From DASZMX01 sp035551475 (lineage in GTDB: Bacteria; Verrucomicrobiota; Verrucomicrobiia; Limisphaerales; Palsa-1400), in NCBI GenBank assembly GCA_035551475.1, contig DASZMX010000015.1, positions 1 through 28,037 on the forward strand: a stretch of DNA of 28,037 nucleotides, given 5' to 3'. Positions within the stretch are counted from its first letter, which is position 1, and each line of letters begins with the position of its first letter. The notes beneath the pieces are model-generated. The model made no database searches. It saw only the letters and a list, made by a program, of their open reading frames with translations, and was not told the DNA's origin. This document shows positions 16,255 to 23,114 of this stretch, piece after piece. The translations under genes were made by a program, and so were the position numbers.

Positions 16255-16319
16255 TCTATGCCCCCCACCCCGGAGTGAAAAGGTTTTAACGCAACTCGCC
16301 CCACCACCGCCCAATTCTC

Positions 16320-16365
16320 GGACGACCGATTATATGTCATAGGTATAACATATAATCGGTCGTCC
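16320..16365. repeat. 46-bp near-perfect palindrome with outward TATAAT boxes
   Basis: Arms of 18 bases pair perfectly: GGACGACCGATTATATGT (16320-16337) and its complement (16348-16365). The ten-base centre CATAGGTATA pairs further at three of four positions, leaving GG at the tip. Each arm contains a perfect -10 hexamer pointing outward: TATAAT at 16351-16356 on plus and at 16329-16334 on minus. It sits between the minus-strand BatA operon and the plus-strand Ala/Pro-rich/trx unit. It could be a divergent promoter-operator or a small mobile repeat. It is not placed like a terminator, because both flanking units run away from it. Confidence 0.85.
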
Positions 16366-16434
16366 ATTTTGACGGCTCGGCTCGGTTTTCGGCTGACACT
16401 TTGTCTGGCGCCCCGGTGGGAAAAGAATTCGAGT

Positions 16435-16463
16435 TTGACAGGCGGGGGGCGGAACTTTAGGTT
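16435..16463 (+). promoter_or_regulatory. Candidate promoter of the Ala/Pro-rich protein-trx unit
   Basis: A perfect TTGACA (16435-16440), a 17-base spacer and TAGGTT (16458-16463). Initiation near 16470 would leave a 12-nt leader with AAGAG before the ATG at 16482, and would exclude the GTG at 16464 and ATG at 16467 as starts. Confidence 0.5.
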
Positions 16464-16481
16464 GTGATGCAAGAGAAAAAT

Positions 16482-16931
16482 ATGGCTGAGAATACTCCCA
16501 ATCCTCCTGGTGGCGCGTTGCCGCCGCGTCCGGCCGAAGCCTCCAAGGTTCAGCCGAAGAAAGAAACCGTCCGCATCAATTTGCCGCCGAAACCGACCTC
16601 GGCGCCGACGATCAAACTGCCCACGCTGGCTCCTGGGGGACCGCCTCCGCCTTCGACGGCGACGGCTGCCCCTGTGGCAACTGCCGCTGCGCCCGTCGCG
16701 GCCTCGGCTGCTCCGAAAGCTGCGGCCCCGGCCGCTGCGCCCGCCGCGCGCGTGGCTGCGCCTGTCGCTGCCGCGCCTCGTCCGGCGGCCGTTGCGCCTC
16801 GTCCGGTTCCCATGGCCGCCGGCATGAGCGGCATGGATAAGGGCCTCGCGATTGCCGCCGGAGTGGTGGCCTTGGCGGCCGCGGGCGCTTCCGCATATCT
16901 GGCATTTATGGTTTACACGCCGCCGAGTTGA
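16482..16931 (+). CDS. Ala/Pro-rich disordered protein with C-terminal membrane anchor
   Basis: 149 residues from the ATG at 16482 (MAENTPNPPGGALPPRPAEA). Residues 1-60 are Pro/Lys-rich and include KETVRINLPPKPTSAPTIKL. Residues 60-115 are almost only Ala, Pro and Val and should be disordered. A single hydrophobic segment (GLAIAAGVVALAAAGASAYLAFMVY, about 121-145) anchors the C terminus, leaving the long N-terminal part in the cytoplasm by tail-anchor logic. No enzyme motif is present. The start is chosen because AAGAG lies five bases upstream and a TTGACA promoter at 16435 would initiate downstream of the other candidates (GTG 16464, ATG 16467). The gene ends 16 bases before trxA. Function is unknown; I have seen similar 'PPRP...VRINLPPKP' proteins in verrucomicrobial genomes but cannot name a family. 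Confidence 0.75.
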   Translation: MAENTPNPPGGALPPRPAEASKVQPKKETVRINLPPKPTSAPTIKLPTLAPGGPPPPSTATAAPVATAAAPVAASAAPKAAAPAAAPAARVAAPVAAAPRPAAVAPRPVPMAAGMSGMDKGLAIAAGVVALAAAGASAYLAFMVYTPPS

Positions 16932-16947
16932 GCGAGGTTTTTGAATT

Positions 16948-17277
16948 ATGGGCAACAATACTGTCAAGTTAACACAGGCGAACTTCTCCCAGGAGGTTTT
17001 GAACTCCACGAAGCCGGTGTTGGTGGATTTTTGGGCGGAATGGTGTGGGCCATGCAAAATGATCGGGCCGTTGCTGGATGAATTGGCGACGGAATATCAA
17101 GGCCGCGCCGCGGTGGGCAAAGTGAACATCGAAGAAGACCAGGCCCTGGCGACACAATTTGGCATCACGGCCATTCCGACTCTGTTATTTTTCAAAGGCG
17201 GCCAGGTGGCTGGCCAAGTGGTGGGGATGTGCTCCAAGCGCGACCTCAAATCGAACCTCGACAAGCTCCTTAGCTGA
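16948..17277 (+). CDS. trxA: Thioredoxin
   Basis: 109-residue cytoplasmic disulfide reductase, the family's normal length. FWAEWCGPCKM carries the redox pair C33/C36; the buried Asp26 (LVDFW) and the cis-proline P77 (TAIPTLLFF) are in place, and the C-terminal helix ends DLKSNLDKLLS. No signal peptide is present, so it acts in the cytoplasm, keeping reductases and other thiol enzymes reduced. It lies 16 bases after the tail-anchored protein gene and 12 bases before the secretion F-domain gene, all on plus and probably cotranscribed. Confidence 0.95.
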   Translation: MGNNTVKLTQANFSQEVLNSTKPVLVDFWAEWCGPCKMIGPLLDELATEYQGRAAVGKVNIEEDQALATQFGITAIPTLLFFKGGQVAGQVVGMCSKRDLKSNLDKLLS

Positions 17278-17289
17278 CCGGATTCGGTC

Positions 17290-18300
17290 ATGCCACTGAT
17301 CATCACACCCGGCCAGCTTAATGAGCGGGCCGAGTTGTATCATCAAATCGGCATCATGCTGGCTGCGGGCATCACGCTTCCGCAAGCTCTCGACCAGGTT
17401 TCTCAAACCTCGCCACGCTCGTTGCGTCCCACGCTCCAAACGCTGCAACGCGGTTTGCGCGAGGGTCTGACGCTGACCGATTCCATCGAGACTTTGGGCA
17501 GTTGGATTCCGTCGTTTGACGCCGCGCTGCTGGAGGCGGGCGAACGGAGCGGGCGCATGGACGCCACCTTCAAATTGCTTGCCACTTATTATCGCGACCG
17601 GGCGCAAATGGCCAGGCAGGCGCTCTCGGACCTGATGTATCCGCTGTTCGTCTTTCATTTTGCCGCGGTGCTTTTTCCCTTTATCGAATGGTTCAAGACA
17701 GGGAACACGTTTCATTTTATCCTGAGCGTGGTGGTGATATTGGGGCCGCTTTATGGCGTGGCTTTTTTTATTGTTTACGCCTGCCAGGGCCGCCATGGAG
17801 AACATTGGCGCAGCGCCATCGAAAGCGCGCTGCGGCCGATTCCGATGCTCGGAACGGCGCGGCGTTTCCTGGCCTTGGCGCGGCTGGCTGCGGCGCTGGA
17901 GGCGTTGATCAACGCGGGCGTCTCGATTGTCAGCGCGTGGGAATTGGCGGCAACGGCCAGCGGTTCGCCGGCGCTGCGCCGCGTGGTGGTCGGTTGGAAA
18001 GAGCCACTGGAGCAAGGTTGCACGCCATCGGAATTGGTGAGCAACGCGCGCGTTTTTCCCGAGCTATTCGTGGGGCTTTATCACACGGGCGAAGTGTCGG
18101 GCCAACTCGACGAAACGCTGCGCCGGCTGCACACGATGTATCAAGAGGAGGGCAGCCGCAAATTACGCGCCGTGGCGCAATGGTCGCCCAAACTGCTGTA
18201 CTTCGGCATCATGCTGATTATTGGCTGGAAGATCGTCTCATTTTATTCCGGCCTCTATGGGCCGAACAGCGATCTGGATAAAGCTCTGCAAGGTTTTTAA
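17290..18300 (+). CDS. Orphan type II secretion F-domain protein (GspF/PilC-like)
   Basis: 336-residue inner-membrane protein with two T2SSF modules, somewhat shorter than canonical GspF/PilC (about 400). Module 1 (about 12-135) contains YHQIGIMLAAGITLPQALDQ and FDAALLEAGERSGRMDATFK; module 2 (about 195-320) contains LARLAAALEALINAGVSIVSAWE and FPELFVGLYHTGEVSGQLDE. Helices follow module 1 (YPLFVFHFAAVLFPFIEWF and FILSVVVILGPLYGVAFFIVY) and end module 2 (LLYFGIMLIIGWKIVSFY). In type II secretion and type IV pili this protein is the platform on which the ATPase acts. No GspE/PilB ATPase, pseudopilin or secretin is adjacent, so its partners must be elsewhere. Its stop codon is immediately followed by the ATG of the aminotransferase gene. 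Confidence 0.9.
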   Translation: MPLIITPGQLNERAELYHQIGIMLAAGITLPQALDQVSQTSPRSLRPTLQTLQRGLREGLTLTDSIETLGSWIPSFDAALLEAGERSGRMDATFKLLATYYRDRAQMARQALSDLMYPLFVFHFAAVLFPFIEWFKTGNTFHFILSVVVILGPLYGVAFFIVYACQGRHGEHWRSAIESALRPIPMLGTARRFLALARLAAALEALINAGVSIVSAWELAATASGSPALRRVVVGWKEPLEQGCTPSELVSNARVFPELFVGLYHTGEVSGQLDETLRRLHTMYQEEGSRKLRAVAQWSPKLLYFGIMLIIGWKIVSFYSGLYGPNSDLDKALQGF

Positions 18301-19452
18301 ATGACACTCGAGGAAATCCTTTCCAATGAAGAATTGCGCCGGCACGAGTTTCCCGTGACGCGCGAAAAAATTTTTCTGGCGCACGCCGCCGTCTGCCCCC
18401 TGCCCCGGCGCGTCGCGGATGCGGTGCGCACCTGTGCGGCCGCGGGCATGAACGGCGACCAGGAAATCGCCCTGCCCATGGAGCAAATTCAAGGCGTCCG
18501 AAAATTGGGCGCGCAACTGATCGGCGCCACGCCCGAAGAAATCTCCTTGGTGGGCCCCACCTCGCTGGCGCTGAGTTTCGTGGCGGGCGGATTGCCGTGG
18601 CGCAAAGGCGACAATCTGGTGATTTATTTCGATGATTATCCTTCCAACGTCTATCCGTGGATGGCGCTGGCGGAGCGCGGCGTGGAAGTGCGCCTTTTGA
18701 ACATTCGCGAATACGGCCGCATCCGCACCATCGATGTGCTCGGCCAGGTGGATGAGCAGACCAAATTGGTGGCGCTGGCCTCCAACCATTTTGTGGCCGG
18801 GTACCGCATTGACTTGCCAGCCATTGGCAAAGGATTGCGCGAACGAAACATCTTGTTTTGCGTGGATGGCATCCAGACGGCAGGCGCGTTCCCGACAGAG
18901 TCGCGGCATTTCGATTTCATGGCGGCCGACGCGCACAAATGGCTGCTGGGTCCGTGCGGCGCGGGATTATTTTATGTGCGCCGCGGCGTCCAGGATCGGC
19001 TGCGCCCGATTGTTTACGGCTGGCACAATGTGCGGTGCGGCAATTTCGTGGCTCAGGAACAAATCACCTATTCCTCCGACGCCCGCCGGTACGAGGCAGG
19101 CAGCGCGAGTTTGCTCGGCTTGGCGGGATTGCGCGCGTCGCTGGAATTACTCCTCGAAATTGGCGTGGAAAACATCGCGGCGGAATTGACGCGCAAACGG
19201 GCTTGGCTCGTCCCTGCCTTGCAGGCCAAGGGTTATACGGTGCTGCAAGCCGATGCGCCCGCGGCGAACGTGAGCGGCATCACGACGTTTTTCAAACCGG
19301 GCGAGGATAGCGCCGCGTTGCACCAAAAACTGCTCGACGCCGGCATTGACACCTCCCTGCGCGTCGATCGAGGCGGCCAGAAATATATCCGCATCTCCCC
19401 GCATTTTTACAACACGGACGCAGAGCTCCATCGCCTGGTGGAGCAAGTGTAA
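18301..19452 (+). CDS. Class V aminotransferase / cysteine desulfurase-like PLP enzyme
   Basis: 383-residue fold-type I PLP enzyme. VDGIQTAGAF holds the ring-contacting Asp189; AADAHKWLLGPCGAGLFYV holds the Schiff-base Lys213 next to His212; RRYEAGSASLLG near 261-272 is the class V phosphate/substrate loop. The N-terminal HAAVCPLPRRVADA matches the 'N-x-A-x-x-P-x-P' region of the family with the Asn replaced. The mobile Cys loop of SufS/IscS desulfurases is not evident, so an isopenicillin-N-epimerase-like or kynureninase-like reaction is as likely as desulfuration. The start codon abuts the preceding stop (TAAATG), which implies translational coupling with the F-domain protein, a pairing with no obvious logic. 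The gene ends six bases from the convergent FmdB gene. Confidence 0.88.
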   Translation: MTLEEILSNEELRRHEFPVTREKIFLAHAAVCPLPRRVADAVRTCAAAGMNGDQEIALPMEQIQGVRKLGAQLIGATPEEISLVGPTSLALSFVAGGLPWRKGDNLVIYFDDYPSNVYPWMALAERGVEVRLLNIREYGRIRTIDVLGQVDEQTKLVALASNHFVAGYRIDLPAIGKGLRERNILFCVDGIQTAGAFPTESRHFDFMAADAHKWLLGPCGAGLFYVRRGVQDRLRPIVYGWHNVRCGNFVAQEQITYSSDARRYEAGSASLLGLAGLRASLELLLEIGVENIAAELTRKRAWLVPALQAKGYTVLQADAPAANVSGITTFFKPGEDSAALHQKLLDAGIDTSLRVDRGGQKYIRISPHFYNTDAELHRLVEQV

Positions 19453-19458
19453 GGCAGG

Positions 19459-19704
19459 TTACTGCTTCTCGTATTCGCCTTTGCCGGTGCGTTTAAGGAC
19501 GGTGAACCCGGCTTTTTTGGCGTCCGTGATGGAGAGCGGCTTCAGTTTCAACGGCGAACTGAATGACGAAATAATCTTGCGCACCGGTTTGCGGCAGGCC
19601 GGGCAGACTTTCAGCGGAGCCGCGCTTAAGGGCCGATTCAAAGTGAATTTCCCGCCGCACGCGGCGCAATCCCCTTCACAAAGCTCATATTCATAGAGCG
19701 GCAT
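19459..19704 (-). CDS. FmdB-type zinc-ribbon protein
   Basis: 81 residues. It starts MPLYEYELCEGDCAACGGKF, the FmdB family opening MPxYEYxC with an enlarged first knuckle, and has a second pair in VCPACRKPVRKIIS, giving a four-Cys zinc site. The C-terminal half (LKPLSITDAKKAGFTVLKR) is more variable in the family. Proteins of this kind are annotated as putative regulators, but the actual function is mostly unknown. TTAGGGT just before the ATG may serve the ribosome. It lies 11 bases downstream of the GlnE-like gene on the same strand, so it may be the last gene of the unit glycosyltransferase-GlnE-like-FmdB. Confidence 0.88.
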   Translation of the reverse strand: MPLYEYELCEGDCAACGGKFTLNRPLSAAPLKVCPACRKPVRKIISSFSSPLKLKPLSITDAKKAGFTVLKRTGKGEYEKQ

Positions 19705-19715
19705 ACCCTAATATA

Positions 19716-21110
19716 TCACGCCGGCGTGGGGATTCGATCAAAAATTCGGCGCACCCGCTCCGCATGAGCCCCGCGCGTGGCCTCAAATTCGCGCAGCGTC
19801 TCAAACCCCATAAGCCGAGCCAGCCGTTCGCGGGCGGCGCGCTCATTCGGGATGATATGCGTGGGGCGGTAAGCTTCCATTTGCAGGCGATGCTCCACGT
19901 CCCGCAGAAACACATAAGCCTCCTCCAGCGCCTCCGCATCCGCCTCGGAGAGCAGCCCGTAACGCATCAATTTTTGCAACGCCGCGAGCGTAAACGAATT
20001 TTGCAGGAACGGCTGCTGACCCGCGTGCAGGAGCTGCAGAACCTGCGCGATGTATTCGATTTCCCGCAAGCCGCCGGGCCCCGCTTCCACGTCGCGCGCC
20101 GACTCGTGATCCACCGACGCTTTCAGGACGGCGACTTCGCGCCACGTCTGTTCGTTAACGGCGAGCGGATAGCGGAAGGGATGGATGGTCTCGATGAATT
20201 CCGCGCCCAATTCGAGATCGCCGGCCACCGGTCGGGCCTTGACGAGCATCAGGCGTTCGCGCGTTTGGCCAAAGCGCGTATAAAAATGATCATAACTCGG
20301 CAGCGACCGGGCCAGCGGGCCGTCCGGAGATTCGGGCCGCAAACTGGCGTCAATATGAAAGAGCGAGCCGTGCGGCGTGGCTTTATCGAATTCCTCCAGG
20401 AACATCTCCGCGAGACGATGGAAAAACTCGCGATTCTCGATGCCCTGCCCCGTTTGTTCCCCGCCGCGCGGCGGCTCCCGAAAGGCGTGACCCTCTTCGC
20501 TGTAAACAAAAAGGACTGTCGCGTCGGAGCTGTAATTCAATTCCTGCCCGCCCAATTTGCCGAGGCCCAGCACGCAAAATTTTGCCGGCTCCCAAGCCTC
20601 GTTGGCGGCGCGCTGGCAAGGCTCGCCAAAACGCTCCGCCAAACGCTGGCGGCAAATGCGGCTGACGGTTTGCAGGCACACATCGGCCACATTGGAAATC
20701 TCCCGCGTGACCTCGGCGGCTGAACCGAGCCGCGCCAGGTCGCGCGCCGTGATGCGCAGCATTTCGCGCGTCTTGAATTTCCGCAGGCAATCCAAGGCCG
20801 CGTCATATTCCCCGCGCTGGAGAAAATCGGGCAGCCAATGATTGACTTCGCGGCGCAGGCCCTGATCCTGCCGCGCGTGCGTCAGGTGCCCCGGCTCCAG
20901 CAGCCACGCCAGCCAATCGGGCTGGGCCAGCAACAATTCCGCCGACGCCTGGGAGCCGGCCAGCAGGGCCGCCAGGATGCGCGCCGCTTCCTCGTTCAGC
21001 TTGCGCAGCAACGACTGGGCCGGCGTGGCGCCGAACTCCGCGAGATAATGTTTGACACGCGAGGGATCCGCGCTGGCTTCCGCCGCGTGCGATAAATGCT
21101 GCGATTGCAT
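19716..21110 (-). CDS. Half-length GlnE-like nucleotidyltransferase with damaged active site
   Basis: 464 residues, equal to one module of the two-module glutamine synthetase adenylyltransferase GlnE (about 950) and most like its N-terminal, adenylyl-removing half. Helical N region (1-170), then FCVLGLGKLGGQELNYSSD (178-196), FHIDASLRPESPDGPLARSL (251-270), LMLVKARPVAGD (287-298), GPGGLREIEYIAQ (344-356) and a GlnD_UR_UTase-like helical end. The canonical metal-binding D-x-D of SSDIDLIF reads SSDATVLF: D196 is kept but the second Asp is Thr198. The Lys of GKGGIREIEF is Pro. The third Asp (D254) is kept. No remnant of a second module follows; the next gene starts 11 bases on. It may have altered or lost catalysis, or act as a PII/glutamine sensor. 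The start lies three bases after the glycosyltransferase stop. Confidence 0.87.
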   Translation of the reverse strand: MQSQHLSHAAEASADPSRVKHYLAEFGATPAQSLLRKLNEEAARILAALLAGSQASAELLLAQPDWLAWLLEPGHLTHARQDQGLRREVNHWLPDFLQRGEYDAALDCLRKFKTREMLRITARDLARLGSAAEVTREISNVADVCLQTVSRICRQRLAERFGEPCQRAANEAWEPAKFCVLGLGKLGGQELNYSSDATVLFVYSEEGHAFREPPRGGEQTGQGIENREFFHRLAEMFLEEFDKATPHGSLFHIDASLRPESPDGPLARSLPSYDHFYTRFGQTRERLMLVKARPVAGDLELGAEFIETIHPFRYPLAVNEQTWREVAVLKASVDHESARDVEAGPGGLREIEYIAQVLQLLHAGQQPFLQNSFTLAALQKLMRYGLLSEADAEALEEAYVFLRDVEHRLQMEAYRPTHIIPNERAARERLARLMGFETLREFEATRGAHAERVRRIFDRIPTPA

Positions 21111-21113
21111 GAG

Positions 21114-22061
21114 CTAAGCTCGTTCCAATTTCACGGCGGCCGAGACCTGCGCCGGGGGGGGACGCAATGAGGTAACACAACCGCGCCAAAATCCAAAGCC
21201 ATAACACACATGGCTGAGAAAAATTAAAAACACCAAAAACGGCAGCCGCAGCAACTGCCGCGCCGGCAATAGGGTCAGCGCCTGCGCCACCGCGGCGACG
21301 CCATACAACGCCAGCGGCCACCACAGCATTTTCGGCAAAAACGGCAGCGCCAAAAGATAGACACAGAAAAGCGGCGGCGCAAAATTGAGGGCGGAGCCCA
21401 TGGTGGGCAGCACGCGAAATTGCTCCGCGCGCCCGCGTCCATACGTGAAAAGCATTTTGCAAAACGCCCGAAACGTCGCGCGCGGATGCCGGAAAACTAT
21501 CAACGCCGGATCGTAGAGCAGCGTGCCTCCGCGTTTTTGGAGCTGGTCCATCAAGGCGTTTTCCTCGTTGGGATAGAGCGATTCGTCAAATCCGCCCAAC
21601 TCCAGCACGGACGCGCGACGGGCCAGCAGATTGCACAGAATCAATTCCTTCTCACTGGACGCGCGCACCGCGCCGACGCTCCGGTAACGCGCACAACTGG
21701 AGGCAAACGCCAGACGGCTGCCCATCGTTAGGGCGAAAGCTTGCTGCAAGCGCGGCGCATCCTCCGGGCAGAGATTCGGCCCGCCGACCATTTGCACGGC
21801 GGGATCACGAAAATGCTCCACCGCGCGGCGCAAATTTTGCGGCAGGGGACGGGAATCATCGTCCAGAAAATAGATGAGTTCGCCCGTGGCCGCGCGCAGC
21901 GCTGTATTGCGTTGGACGGAGGGCTGCCGTCCGCGCGCCAGCAGGATTTCGAGTTTCTCCGCGGGATAATCCATTTGCCGGGCGGCGGCGACCGCGGCCA
22001 CCTGGGATTCGTCGGGCCGCGCCGGAATTATCACGGTCACACTGGGCAAACGGTCAGTCAC
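21114..22061 (-). CDS. Family 2 glycosyltransferase, membrane-associated
   Basis: 315 residues from the GTG at 22061. The GT-A nucleotide-sugar domain starts at once with SVTVIIPARPDESQV, has the metal-binding stretch IYFLDDDSRPLP (D67-D69), MVGGPNLCPED, and the acceptor-side FDESLYPNEENALMDQL. The C-terminal third has three hydrophobic helices (ALNFAPPLFCVYLLALPFLP, PLALYGVAAVAQALTLL, LPFLVFLIFLSHVCYGFGFW) that anchor it in the inner membrane. This architecture suits polysaccharide or glycolipid assembly, but the substrate is unknown. The frame is open far upstream, but that part lies antisense to the next gene and has no family content, so the GTG just before SVTVIIPA is chosen. The site has no Shine-Dalgarno. 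It forms a tight unit with the GlnE-like gene. Confidence 0.88.
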   Translation of the reverse strand: MTDRLPSVTVIIPARPDESQVAAVAAARQMDYPAEKLEILLARGRQPSVQRNTALRAATGELIYFLDDDSRPLPQNLRRAVEHFRDPAVQMVGGPNLCPEDAPRLQQAFALTMGSRLAFASSCARYRSVGAVRASSEKELILCNLLARRASVLELGGFDESLYPNEENALMDQLQKRGGTLLYDPALIVFRHPRATFRAFCKMLFTYGRGRAEQFRVLPTMGSALNFAPPLFCVYLLALPFLPKMLWWPLALYGVAAVAQALTLLPARQLLRLPFLVFLIFLSHVCYGFGFWRGCVTSLRPPPAQVSAAVKLERA

Positions 22062-22148
22062 GCCGCAAAATATATCGGGGCGCGACGAATGTCGAAACAC
22101 GTTTCTGCGCGGTTGCCAGCGGCCAGGAAATGCCGCATAAATCGCGGC

Positions 22149-23099
22149 GTGAAAACTCACTCCCTTGCTTGCGCGCTCGCCGCGCTGTTGCTCACCGGGC
22201 TGGTTTCCCGCGGTGCGGACGCAGCCTCCGAATGGCAAAAGCTTAAAGGCGCGGCGGATTGGGCGCTCCTGGAAAATGACAACATAAAGGCGGAGGCGCT
22301 GCTGCTGCCCGCGGTGGAGAAAGCAAAACAATTTGGAATGATGGATCGGCGTTACGCCGAGACTCTGCGCATGCTCATACAAGGCGCCCGGGAAGTGCCT
22401 GACTTCGCCACGGCCGATTCTGCCGTGAAGCAATTGCTGGCCGTTGACGCCATGCGTTTGGGAACCAACTCCACCGAATTGGCGATCGACTTGTTATACG
22501 AAGCAGACGTGGCCACGCGACAGGAGGATTTTCCGCGGGCGCAAAACGCTCTCACGCAAAGTTCGCAAATCGTGGAAAAGAGCTGCGGCCCGCTGGCTCC
22601 CCCGATGGGCTTTTGTTATTTCACGCGTGGAAATTTCGAATTACCTCAAAAGCATTTTTCCGCGGCGGAAACCAATTATCAAAAGGCCCTGGAGCTGCTC
22701 GAAAAATCGCGCATGCTTGGTTACTATACAGACACCAACGGGCCGGTCACTTATCAGCTCACCCCGGCCCCGGAAGGCATCGCCGGCGTGGCCCTGTACA
22801 AAATGGCAGTGTGCCAGCGCCAGGAAGGCAATCATGCGGCGGCGGAAGCCTCGCTGCAAAAATCCATCAATATTGTCAAATCGAAATACGGTCACTGGGC
22901 CAGGCTCCTGGTGGATCCGTTGCTGAGCTTGGCGGAAATGGAAGTGGAGGAAGGAAAACTGCCCGAGGCCGAAAAAGCAGTCAAATGGGCTCTGGGCGCC
23001 TTGAAATCCGCCCCTCCAACACATCCTCTGAATATCGAAGCGCGCGAATTGCTCGACGACATCAAGGCTGAAAAGAAGAAAAAGTCCGCTGCGAAGTAA
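22149..23099 (+). CDS. Exported TPR-like helical-repeat protein, copy 1
   Basis: 316 residues from the GTG at 22149, which gives a compact signal peptide (KTHSLACALAALLLTGLVSRGADA). An ATG at 22089 would add 20 basic residues and is the alternative. The mature part is helical with TPR-like features: DWALLENDNIKAEALLLPAV, HFSAAETNYQKALELLEKS, GVALYKMAVCQRQEGNHAAA and GKLPEAEKAVKWALGALKS. It ends in a Lys-rich tail (KAEKKKKSAAK). The 15-base gap before the next gene, the same length and order of motifs, and shared phrases such as RYAE, DAMRLGTNS/DSKRLGTNS and PPMGFC/PAMGMC show a tandem duplication. No enzyme motif. Scaffold or binding role in the periplasm is inferred from the fold only. Confidence 0.82.
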   Translation: MKTHSLACALAALLLTGLVSRGADAASEWQKLKGAADWALLENDNIKAEALLLPAVEKAKQFGMMDRRYAETLRMLIQGAREVPDFATADSAVKQLLAVDAMRLGTNSTELAIDLLYEADVATRQEDFPRAQNALTQSSQIVEKSCGPLAPPMGFCYFTRGNFELPQKHFSAAETNYQKALELLEKSRMLGYYTDTNGPVTYQLTPAPEGIAGVALYKMAVCQRQEGNHAAAEASLQKSINIVKSKYGHWARLLVDPLLSLAEMEVEEGKLPEAEKAVKWALGALKSAPPTHPLNIEARELLDDIKAEKKKKSAAK

Positions 23100-23114
23100 G
23101 CAGACAAACAAATT

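Noticed and set aside
14995..16278. 427-codon plus-strand frame antisense to the BatA protein
   Set aside because: Arg/Gln-rich shadow; the opposite strand has helices, VWA motif and operon coupling.
16320..16365. Reading the palindrome as a bidirectional terminator
   Set aside because: Both flanking operons are transcribed away from it, and only a short T4 run follows on one side.
16233..17057. Minus-strand frame rich in Arg/Gly/Ser
   Set aside because: It is the complement of the Ala/Pro-rich protein and thioredoxin genes; the RGR-like repeats are the reverse of Ala/Pro codons.
19764..20723. 319-codon plus-strand frame over the GlnE-like gene
   Set aside because: No motif; the minus strand carries GlnE signatures in order.
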